Origin: Thioploca sp.
GTDB lineage: Bacteria > Pseudomonadota > Gammaproteobacteria > Beggiatoales > Beggiatoaceae
NCBI GenBank assembly: GCA_012032555.1
Contig: JAAUSR010000008.1
Coordinates: 47,734 to 111,733 of the forward strand
Direction: 5' to 3'
Length of the DNA: 64,000 nucleotides
The number at the start of each line of letters is the position of its first letter. The first letter of the stretch is position 1. The notes under the pieces were generated by a model. The model had not been told where the DNA came from. It searched no databases and was given only the letters and a program-made list of their open reading frames with translations. A program made the position numbers and the translations under genes. Positions 43,846 to 52,061 of this stretch are shown in pieces.

Positions 43846-44115
43846 ATGCAAGTCAGTGTTGAGATAGATAAGGAATTGCTTGAACAGGCCATGTTACTCA
43901 GTCAAGCACAAAATGTTAGTGAACTTTTGCAGCAAGCTTTACAGACATTAGTTCATACTAGTTCTAAATCTACAGAAATATCTGCGCGGCAAGCTCTATT
44001 AGCAGAAATGTTGGCTATTGCAGAGCGGTGCGCGGCGTTACCCGATATCGATACTCGCCCAGAATCGGAAATTTTAGGATATAACGCACAGGGATTATTG
44101 ACCCATGGTGATTGA
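43846..44115 (+). CDS. VapB-type antitoxin
   Basis: MQVSVEIDKELLEQAMLLSQAQNVSELLQQAL...ESEILGYNAQGL; overlaps the VapC-like ORF. Confidence 0.75.
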   Translation: MQVSVEIDKELLEQAMLLSQAQNVSELLQQALQTLVHTSSKSTEISARQALLAEMLAIAERCAALPDIDTRPESEILGYNAQGLLTHGD

Positions 44116-44326
44116 TACCTCCGTTTTGATTGCCATCTTCTTAAAAGAACCCGAAGCACTTCACTTGATGCAGGCGATTGTTGACAGTGAAAAACGGATC
44201 ATGAGTGCTTTCTCGCTTTTAGAAACCAGCCTGGTGATTTTGGCCCGTAAGGGAGAATTAGGTTTGGCGGAACTCAACAAATTGTTGAAACTGATTAAGG
44301 TTGAAGTCATCTTTATTGCGATTTAA
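44105..44326 (+). pseudogene. Truncated VapC-like PIN toxin (73 aa)
   Basis: MVIDTSVLIAIFLKEPEALHLMQAIVDSEKRIMSAFSLLETSLVILARKGELG; stops before the C-terminal acidic residues; remnant LGFNYAKLLE* readable just downstream. Confidence 0.75.
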
Positions 44327-44449
44327 AACCCTTAAGTTGAGAACGGCTAAGAGCTTGGCTTCAACTATGCAAAATTGCTAGAATGAAATCTTTCACACCT
44401 AACCCCAATTTAGAATCTTACTTCTGTTCATCATTTAAGACGAGATCTC

Positions 44450-45814
44450 ATGAAACTCGCTATTATTATCCTCGCCGCTGGGCTAGGTAAACGGATGCAT
44501 TCAGACCTCCCCAAAGTCTTACATCGCCTAGCTAATAAGCCACTAATTCACCACGTGGTTGATACTGCATTAGCACTTCAGCCAGAAAGTATTCATATTG
44601 TTTATGGTCATGGTGGTCAACAAGTGCTTCAAGCTCTCGCACAGGTTCCCATCATTGGGGTAGAGCAAACTCAACAACTGGGTACGGGACATGCCGTGGC
44701 TCAAGCTATGCCACACATTACTGATGATGCGATGGTGTTAATTTTGTGTGGCGATGTCCCGCTCACTCGTCTGAATACCTTGCAAAAGCTTTGTGCTCAA
44801 ATAACTAATTCTCACAGTCTGGGCATTCTCACCGTCAAGTTAGAACAACCACAAGGCTACGGTCGAATAGTCAGAAATAGTCAAGGACAAGTCACACAAA
44901 TTGTCGAAGAAAAAGAAGCGGATGATACCATTAAGCAAATTAAGGAAGTCAATGCCGGTATTCTTATCGCGCCGGCGACCTATTTACGTCGTTGGTTAAC
45001 GATGCTCAATAATAATAACGCACAAGGCGAATATTATTTGACTGATATCGTTGCCTTAGCTGTGCAGGAAAATTTGACGATTCATACCACTTGCTCAACG
45101 GATATCTATGAAGTCATGGGTGTCAATGATCGTCTACAATTAGCCACCTTAGAACGTTATTATCAACAACAACAAGCTACTCAATTAATGCAAGCTGGGG
45201 TAACGCTAATTGATCCAACTCGGCTAGATATACGAGGTACAGTCCAAGCCGGACGTGATGTGACAATTGATGTCAACGTTATTTTAGCCGGTGAAATTAA
45301 GCTAGGAAATCGAGTCAAGATTGGTCCCCATACAGTTATTCGGAACGCCCAAATTGCCGATGAGGTTGAAATTCTCTCTCATTGTGTGATTGAAGATGTC
45401 ATCATTGGTCCCGGTTGTCGAATTGGGCCGTTTGCACGCTTACGTCCGGAAACGGTATTAGCCGAACAAGTCCACATTGGTAACTTCGTTGAAATTAAAA
45501 AATCCACCGTGGCTCACCACAGTAAGATTAGTCACCTAAGTTATATCGGTGACAGTGAAGTGGGTAGCGAAGTCAATATTGGTGCGGGAACCATCACTTG
45601 TAATTACGATGGTGCTAATAAATATAAAACGATTATCGGTGATCGTGCTTTCATTGGCTCTGATACGCAACTCGTTGCACCTGTCACCGTCGGTGCTGAT
45701 GCGACGATTGGTGCTGGTTCTACCATTACTAGAAATACACCACCGGAGAGATTAACTTTAAGCCGTAGCCCACAACAAACCATTACGGGTTGGCAACGTC
45801 CACGGAAGAAATAA
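44450..45814 (+). CDS. glmU: Bifunctional UDP-N-acetylglucosamine pyrophosphorylase / glucosamine-1-phosphate N-acetyltransferase
   Basis: IILAAGLGKRMHSDLPKVLHRLANKPLIHHV; left-handed beta-helix hexapeptides; NIGAGTITCNYDGANKYKT. Confidence 0.97.
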   Translation: MKLAIIILAAGLGKRMHSDLPKVLHRLANKPLIHHVVDTALALQPESIHIVYGHGGQQVLQALAQVPIIGVEQTQQLGTGHAVAQAMPHITDDAMVLILCGDVPLTRLNTLQKLCAQITNSHSLGILTVKLEQPQGYGRIVRNSQGQVTQIVEEKEADDTIKQIKEVNAGILIAPATYLRRWLTMLNNNNAQGEYYLTDIVALAVQENLTIHTTCSTDIYEVMGVNDRLQLATLERYYQQQQATQLMQAGVTLIDPTRLDIRGTVQAGRDVTIDVNVILAGEIKLGNRVKIGPHTVIRNAQIADEVEILSHCVIEDVIIGPGCRIGPFARLRPETVLAEQVHIGNFVEIKKSTVAHHSKISHLSYIGDSEVGSEVNIGAGTITCNYDGANKYKTIIGDRAFIGSDTQLVAPVTVGADATIGAGSTITRNTPPERLTLSRSPQQTITGWQRPRKK

Positions 45815-45891
45815 CTTGTCCTATCAATCGGTGATTTCGGTAACGCGGTTCTTAGAAAATAAATGAATGATGGCAATCCAACAGTCAAATA

Positions 45892-46023
45892 CCCGTCAAA
45901 AGAAAGAAAAAACAAGAATTGACTGCAGCGGATAAAAAATATAATCGACAATTGGCTTCTCTTCGTTATCCAATTGAGCAGGTTAATCGACGTTGTAAGA
46001 TTTTTCGAGTTGGAATGCCGTGG
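45892..46023 (+). pseudogene. IS5-like transposase C-terminal remnant
   Basis: Frame reads RKKKQELTAADKKYNRQLASLRYPIEQVNRRCKIFRV, matching the C-terminal region of IS5-type DDE transposases; no start or upstream catalytic part. Confidence 0.6.
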
Positions 46024-46155
46024 TGGCAGCTTTTTTAGGTTAATGGCACAAGTTGAACACGCATGGGGCGTTAATCCCCATCCGATTTTGAGTCGGCGCC
46101 GTTATGATGGCTTTGGTATCTTTCCAGCGGTGGCTATTAAAATAACCCATCGTTA

Positions 46156-46731
46156 CTATGGATCAAAGGTAATTTTTTCATAGACTTCCACCAGGAGTAA
46201 TTGGCAAGCGAGTATGTCCAAATGGATCACGCCTTCGGTTCCTTTGGCTTCATTGAGTAGCCAACTATCTTTGTCGTAGCGTTGATAATGTTCAATATGG
46301 ATTTCGTCTTGAGCGACCAACAAATAATCGTTCAGTGAATCCAAACTGCGGTAATGTTCAAACTTCTTGCCTCGATCATAACTCTCTGTGGATTCTGATA
46401 GAACTTCAATGAGTACGGCTGGGTTAAGCAGCGTATCCTTATGCTGGTCATCAAATTGCGGTGAACCACAAACAACCGCGAGATCCGGGTAAGTATACAA
46501 ACCGGTCGCGCTGACTTTAACTCGCATATCGTTGGCATAAATTTCACAGGGTCGTTGACGCAATTGGTTGTAAAGCAAAGTTGCGATACTAATAACAATT
46601 AGGTTATGCGCCCGGCTCGCCCCGGTCATGGCGAAAATTTCACCTTGATAGTATTCGTGCTTGGTTGGCGCTTGGCGTTCAAATTGTAGATAATCGGCTA
46701 GCGTTAGGTCAGTTTTGGGTTGCACCGTCAT
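46156..46731 (-). CDS. Uma2/DUF820 family putative endonuclease
   Basis: LTLADYLQFERQAPTKHEYYQGEIFAMTGASRAHNLIVISIATLL...YTYPDLAVVCG...PAVLIEVLSESTESYDRGKKFEHYRSLDSLNDYLLV. Confidence 0.92.
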   Translation of the reverse strand: MTVQPKTDLTLADYLQFERQAPTKHEYYQGEIFAMTGASRAHNLIVISIATLLYNQLRQRPCEIYANDMRVKVSATGLYTYPDLAVVCGSPQFDDQHKDTLLNPAVLIEVLSESTESYDRGKKFEHYRSLDSLNDYLLVAQDEIHIEHYQRYDKDSWLLNEAKGTEGVIHLDILACQLLLVEVYEKITFDP

Positions 46732-46762
46732 GAGTACGTCGTTCCTGTTAGAATTTTTTCCG

Positions 46763-46819
46763 GTAGTATAAACCTGACCGATTTCAAAAACCGGTCAGTT
46801 TTTTTGGAAAAATCACTAC
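46763..46819. repeat. Dispersed hairpin element, copy 2, 52 bp past the CSLREA gene stop
   Basis: gtagtataaACCTGACcgatttcaaaaaccgGTCAGtttttttggaaaaatcactac; see 15362-15418. Confidence 0.8.
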
Positions 46820-46870
46820 TTTTTTAGCACTACCCGTCTTTAGGCTTGCGTATGTGCAACATACCGTTTG

Positions 46871-48706
46871 CTAACGGGTTAGCCATTGTTCTCCGGTCCA
46901 TTCATTCCTCCCCGGTCGAGGGGTGATATAAATCTGACCAGAGGGAATTTCTTGGATTCCATAACACCCGTTGAGATTCACTGCAACAGCGGCGTGATAA
47001 ACTTCCCCTTGAATTTCACTGCCTTTAGCCGGAATTGGTTTGGAAATAACGAGTTGTGGATTGGTAACCGCTTCACAAGTTCCAGCTACCACCGGTTCTG
47101 CTTGCCAAATATAGAATCCTTGAGTTCCGTATTCTGCTAGCGTTTCCCATCTAATCGCATCGGACTCGATAGTGAAAGATCCCAAGGTGGCTAAAGCGGG
47201 TTTCTGATATTCATAAGCGCCAATATCACAATGATTGCCGGCTGAACTTCCAAAGCGAGCCACACCACGTTGATCCAGACCATTTACAGGTTCAGCCGCA
47301 CAAATCGTATCATCACCAACATCAATAGCGGGACTGCCTCGCAGTAAAGCGTGAGTGAAAGTTGGACCGCCGTTATTGGCTAATGGCCCTAATTTGGGAT
47401 CGCCGGAGAAGGTGGGGTTACAACTGCCGTCGCCGATGAAGTTGTTGAGGTTGGTGTCAATAGTGCCCCAATCATCACAATCTCCATTGGTGTTGTTGGC
47501 GATGAGGGTGTTTTGAAGGTTTAAAATGCCTCTATTAAGAATACCACCACCCTCATCCTGTACAGATACGTTTTCTGATATAGTACTATTGGTAAGAGTT
47601 AAAGTGCCACCATCGTTATAGATCCCACCGCTCCTAGGCTCATCTGAGTTATCTTCGACTACATTTCTTGACACGGTACTATTGATAAGAGTTAAAGTGC
47701 CACCATTGTTATAGATCCCACCACTCCCAGGATTGTAGTTACTTTTGACTATATTCTCTGATACGGTACTATTGATAATAGTCAAAGTACCTCCATCATT
47801 GTTAATACCACCAGCAGGATCACCAGCGGAATTTTCTGACACAGTACTATCAGTAATGGTTAAAGTACCATCATTTATAATACCACCACCATTGTTCTTC
47901 ACAGTACTATTGGTTAAAATTAAAGTACTACCATAAATGTTTTCAATACCAGTACCCTTATTTTTTAATATTTTACTATTGGTTATAGTTACAGTACCAT
48001 GAAGATTACCGATGCCACGATCATCGTTTTCTGATACGGTACTACCGTTAACCGTTAAAGTTCCCTCATTATAGATGCTAAATTGTTCATTTCCTACCAC
48101 CATAATGCGGATGATATCACTATTGTTTCCTAATATTACCTTATTTAAGGCCAAAATATCCCCGTTATCAATGTCAATAGTACACTCATAATAACCCTCA
48201 TAAGTTTGTGACACCTGACTATTAGTAAGAGTTAAAGTACCAAGATTATGGATACCACCAGCAATTCCATTTTCATAACAATATGAGATGGCCTTTCCTT
48301 CAATAATCTTAACCCCATTAATTTTAACCGTTGCACCAGAGTCAATGTAGAAAACGTTAGTCTGAAAGTTGCCACTCAAAGTCAACTTCTCCGCCCCTGG
48401 CCCTTTCAAAATCAAATTGCTCGTAATCTTCAACTGAGCAGATAACGTGATAGTCCCATTTAATCCCACTAAATCAATCACATCATCACCACTGCCCGCC
48501 AAACAATCACCTACCCCAGCCGTATCTTGATTAGCATTGTCCAACGCTTCTCGTAAAGTACACTGACCGTCGGCTAGTGTTGTATCCTCTAAACTGTTGA
48601 CGATTATAGTCGCAGCGAATAACGATTGACCTAAACCACTAAACATCAGTAACCCCGTGGCTAAATAGTGGTCTCTTAACCAGCGGGGAAGTTGGGTTAG
48701 ATTCAT
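46871..48706 (-). CDS. CSLREA-domain, right-handed parallel beta-helix secreted protein
   Basis: NSLEDTTLADGQCTLREALDNANQDT; repeats GGIYNDGGTLTLTNSTISENV; HCDIGAYEYQ. Confidence 0.9.
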   Translation of the reverse strand: MNLTQLPRWLRDHYLATGLLMFSGLGQSLFAATIIVNSLEDTTLADGQCTLREALDNANQDTAGVGDCLAGSGDDVIDLVGLNGTITLSAQLKITSNLILKGPGAEKLTLSGNFQTNVFYIDSGATVKINGVKIIEGKAISYCYENGIAGGIHNLGTLTLTNSQVSQTYEGYYECTIDIDNGDILALNKVILGNNSDIIRIMVVGNEQFSIYNEGTLTVNGSTVSENDDRGIGNLHGTVTITNSKILKNKGTGIENIYGSTLILTNSTVKNNGGGIINDGTLTITDSTVSENSAGDPAGGINNDGGTLTIINSTVSENIVKSNYNPGSGGIYNNGGTLTLINSTVSRNVVEDNSDEPRSGGIYNDGGTLTLTNSTISENVSVQDEGGGILNRGILNLQNTLIANNTNGDCDDWGTIDTNLNNFIGDGSCNPTFSGDPKLGPLANNGGPTFTHALLRGSPAIDVGDDTICAAEPVNGLDQRGVARFGSSAGNHCDIGAYEYQKPALATLGSFTIESDAIRWETLAEYGTQGFYIWQAEPVVAGTCEAVTNPQLVISKPIPAKGSEIQGEVYHAAVAVNLNGCYGIQEIPSGQIYITPRPGRNEWTGEQWLTR

Positions 48707-48732
48707 AGTTTGAAACTCTCCTTTTTAGATTC

Positions 48733-48795
48733 GTAGGGTAGAACGAAGTGACAACCACTGTTATGGCGGGTTTCGCTGCGCTCTACCCACCCTAC
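48733..48795. repeat. Imperfect palindrome GTAGGGT..TACCCACCCTAC (shares TGGGTTTCx..TGCGCTCTACCCACCCTAC with 29796-29832)
   Basis: Inverted arms GTAGGGTAGAACGAAGTGA / TCGCTGCGCTCTACCCACCCTAC read directly. Confidence 0.6.
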
Positions 48796-48946
48796 TTTAA
48801 TAATTGCAGAACAAAATTAAGCCGGAGTATTGTGGCATACAATCAATTTTTTGTCTTTTACGCAAGTGTCCAATTAACGTAATAATTTGATAAATAACAT
48901 TTTTCCATTTAATTTAATTATTAATGATGTGGTTTATTGCGGCGGA

Positions 48947-49052
48947 ATTTGACGATGGTGTCAAATTGGACTATTTAAGAGGTAAAAAAATTTGACAAAA
49001 GTGTCAAATTGGACAAAGTTTATGCCAACTCATTTGACAGATCTGTCCAATA
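48947..49052. promoter_or_regulatory. Candidate operator array: three TTTGAC-N5/6-TGTC(A/C)AA(A)T sites
   Basis: AATTTGACGATGGTGTCAAATTGGAC (48947-48972), AATTTGACAAAAGTGTCAAATTGGAC (48990-49015), ATTTGACAGATCTGTCCAAT (49033-49052); starts about 42-43 bp apart. Confidence 0.6.
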
Positions 49053-49163
49053 GCAAATTGAGTGTGGGAATTAATTTGTGATGAAATTTTTTTATTTATA
49101 GATAAATAAATGTTATAATTAATTAGTATAAAGTTCAGTTTCGCTCTTCTCACCCTACAAGAT

Positions 49164-49292
49164 TACTGCTTTACTCCCCCTCCTTACTAAGGAGGGGGTC
49201 GGGGGGTGGTTAAGAAAATCAAGGCTATTTCACACCCCAACCCTCCTTAATTAAGGAGGGGAGAACAAAATGCTTAACTTAAAGGTAGAAAT
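49164..49292. mobile_element. MITE-like palindromic element, degenerate copy 3
   Basis: ACTGCTTTACTCCCCCTCCTTACTAAGGAGGGGGTCGGGGGGTGGTTA...CACCCCAACCCTCCTTAATTAAGGAGGGGAGAACAAAATGCTTAACTTAAAGGTAG; matches copy 1 at 40668. Confidence 0.7.
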
Positions 49293-49438
49293 TTTCCCTT
49301 TGGCGGTATTTATTTTGCTAAGGGGTAAGCTATTCTGACATCCGACTTCATCCCTAGTTAAGGGGGTGAATTAAACAGCGATTTGGAATTCGATGAAGTC
49401 TCGATCTAACCGCCTAATTTAATCCCCATTTAACCCCA

Positions 49439-49978
49439 TTGAAGGTAGGAATGTCATCACAAATCATGTTTTATTTGAAAGGTTTGACTATGAAAAATTC
49501 TTTTTATTTTGATTCACCTTCAACGACCAAAAGAAGGAATAGTACTCGGATAATATTTTTGCTGGTTTTATTATTAATATTAATCAGTTATATTGCAATT
49601 CCCCAAGTGATTAATTCGGCTCCAATAGCGGCTGTTGAAAATTCAACTACACAAGTGGTTAAAGTCATTCCATTACCGGATTTGAATAAAATAAAAATGG
49701 CCCAACAGCAAGTTGAATCCGAGCAGGAAGTAGCCCATTTATTACACCAACAACATCTGGATCCTTTGGCGAAGTATATTGAAATTAATCGTCTCAATGA
49801 AGCCAAAACTCCCTATGTTGAACAAGTTAAAATGGAATTGGCGCAAAGATGTAGCCAAGTTGAAAACCACTATCAATCGATGAAAACAGACCGGGTTACC
49901 TTAAAAAATTTGAAACAAGGGTATGGATATGCTTGCCCAGTGGTGGTTGAGCGGTTAACAAAAACCTTAACTAAATAA
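49439..49978 (+). CDS. Hypothetical single-TM protein (start may be 49490)
   Basis: ORF with one hydrophobic segment (IIFLLVLLLILISYIAIPQVI) near the N-terminus. Confidence 0.5.
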   Translation: MKVGMSSQIMFYLKGLTMKNSFYFDSPSTTKRRNSTRIIFLLVLLLILISYIAIPQVINSAPIAAVENSTTQVVKVIPLPDLNKIKMAQQQVESEQEVAHLLHQQHLDPLAKYIEINRLNEAKTPYVEQVKMELAQRCSQVENHYQSMKTDRVTLKNLKQGYGYACPVVVERLTKTLTK

Positions 49979-50052
49979 TTTTAGTTAGGTAACCTGGCGT
50001 GTCGGCAACCCTTTGCCGACCGACATTCTTTTTTGTACACGGATAAAGCGAT

Positions 50053-51972
50053 TTAGTGAGTAGGTAAATAAGTTTGTAAGTCATCAGGTGCATTGGGTAA
50101 TCCACCTCGACCAGTTAAGATAAAACGACTCCATTGAGTAGTGGATCGATTGGCACATTGTTGTTTTATTAAATTACTGGCATCAAGAAATTCGATGGGT
50201 AAAGTACTGGGATCAACGCTATAAATATTATCAATTTTGACATCACCATCTAATCCGGTTTCCGATGAAGCTGTTATGGAACTCCTAATCAATTTCATAG
50301 GAGTAGCGGCAATAATCAACACCAGTCCACCATCTCCAGCGCTAGCATTGGCTATGATTTTGCTGTCCTGCAAGCGAAATAAAGCGGGACTCCCAATGGC
50401 CAAATTTCCCCCCTTGCCTTGACCGGCGCTGACTGTTGCACTGATTTGGCCATGATTCACCTCAACACGGTTATGCGCACCGATAACGATATTACCTCCT
50501 TTTGCTCTATCCGCTGCGGTAGAAATACGACCTTGGTCTATTGCTAAGATATTGGTATTAATATAAATGTTACCGGCGTTGCCGATTCCTTTACTATCCG
50601 CTGAAATAAAAGCATCATCACAGATACGTAGGGTATCACCCATTTGCAGATAAATACTACCGCCTTGTCCACGACCGGAAGTGCTGTTGTCCACTTTACT
50701 ATTAACACCGCTCAAATTGAATTCTTTAGCACTAATAGCAATACGACCGGCGTTACCGGCTTGATCTTGATCGCCCTCTGAACTGGCTTGAATAGCCGCA
50801 GAAAAATCCGTGGTACTGGTTAGAGAAATATTATCACTCGCTTCAATAGTAATATTGCCTCCCCGCCCAGGACCAAAAGTAGTCGTGCTGATAGAACTAT
50901 TTTCCAAATCTAAATCCTGCACTTTCAAGGTAACATCACCGGCATTACCGGACTGTGGTTTAGTTCCCAATGAACTAGTAACAATGGTACTATCTCCAGA
51001 TAGTGTCGCTTTACCGTCAACTTCAATAGCAATTTGACCACCTTGTCCCGGACCGAACACGCGACTATCAATACTAGAACGATTGTTCAGATGCAATTCA
51101 TTCGCTTTAATAGCGATGATGCCCCCGTTTTGGTCTGCTTCTGTATTAGCAATAATGGCACTATTATCGATTTCAAATTGACCACCACGAATGTAAATAT
51201 CACCAGCACCTTGTTTACCGACATCAATAGCCGCATCGTTGGCCAAAGTAATTTTACCCAGTTGCTCTTGAGTATTGACGACTAAGTCATGCGGGGTGGT
51301 GGTTATCTGATTACCCGAATTAACAGCGGCTAAATTAATACGCCCAGAAATTGCCCGTAAGTGACCGCCATCAATATTAATATTACCGCCCAATAATGAT
51401 AAACTTTTGCCCATACGCGTTACTAATTCACTCCCCTTAATTTCGATTGAACTCGGTATGGGATCTAAAAAACCAAAGGCGGAAGGTGGAGCACTGACTA
51501 AAAGACTCTGTGCTAATTGGCGAGTTTCAAGGGTACCAGTTTGACCTAAATATAGTTGAGTCGCGGTACTAATATGTAAAGCGCCCGGCAAATCCAATTG
51601 AGTGTGCGGTCCAAAAATAAAACCATCTGGGTTAATGAGATATAAATCTGCTTGCGGAATATCAGCCACGATTTTGCCATCAATAATAGAACGTTCGCCG
51701 CCGGTAATTCGACCAATAATATTTTCAACAGAGGGTGGTCCAGAAAAAGTAGCTATTTCTTCTTTATTTAAATTAAAGAATTTAAAACTGTGAAACAAAT
51801 TACCCCCTTGTTGTTGTCCCAAGTCGGCGGTAATATCAAAACGGGGTCCAGGTAATGTTCTTGCTGGACCTAAAGTGCCATCAAATACAACTTCAGCTAA
51901 CAATGAAGCGGTGTTTAACAGCAGTAATCCTAAGCTTATTCCCCAAGCTAGCCAATGAATGCGATTTCGCAT
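50053..51972 (-). CDS. Two-partner-secretion TpsA-like filamentous hemagglutinin N-terminal domain protein
   Basis: VVFDGTLGPARTLPGPRFDITADLGQQQGGNLFHSFKFFNLNKEEIATFSGPPSVENIIGRITGGERSIIDGKI...ADLYLINPDGFIFGPHTQLDLPGALHISTA; beta-helix repeats. Confidence 0.9.
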   Translation of the reverse strand: MRNRIHWLAWGISLGLLLLNTASLLAEVVFDGTLGPARTLPGPRFDITADLGQQQGGNLFHSFKFFNLNKEEIATFSGPPSVENIIGRITGGERSIIDGKIVADIPQADLYLINPDGFIFGPHTQLDLPGALHISTATQLYLGQTGTLETRQLAQSLLVSAPPSAFGFLDPIPSSIEIKGSELVTRMGKSLSLLGGNINIDGGHLRAISGRINLAAVNSGNQITTTPHDLVVNTQEQLGKITLANDAAIDVGKQGAGDIYIRGGQFEIDNSAIIANTEADQNGGIIAIKANELHLNNRSSIDSRVFGPGQGGQIAIEVDGKATLSGDSTIVTSSLGTKPQSGNAGDVTLKVQDLDLENSSISTTTFGPGRGGNITIEASDNISLTSTTDFSAAIQASSEGDQDQAGNAGRIAISAKEFNLSGVNSKVDNSTSGRGQGGSIYLQMGDTLRICDDAFISADSKGIGNAGNIYINTNILAIDQGRISTAADRAKGGNIVIGAHNRVEVNHGQISATVSAGQGKGGNLAIGSPALFRLQDSKIIANASAGDGGLVLIIAATPMKLIRSSITASSETGLDGDVKIDNIYSVDPSTLPIEFLDASNLIKQQCANRSTTQWSRFILTGRGGLPNAPDDLQTYLPTH

Positions 51973-52061
51973 GATAAATTAGAAAGGTATTAAAGATAAA
52001 GTTGAATTGATTTCATTTCATAACAAACCTATAACCCATTATCCTAAAAATAAGTTACTCA

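Noticed and set aside
46012-46183. ORF 45974-46183 as a continuation of the IS5-like remnant
   Set aside because: Residues after the IS5-like C-terminal motif do not resemble a transposase end in any frame; left unassigned.
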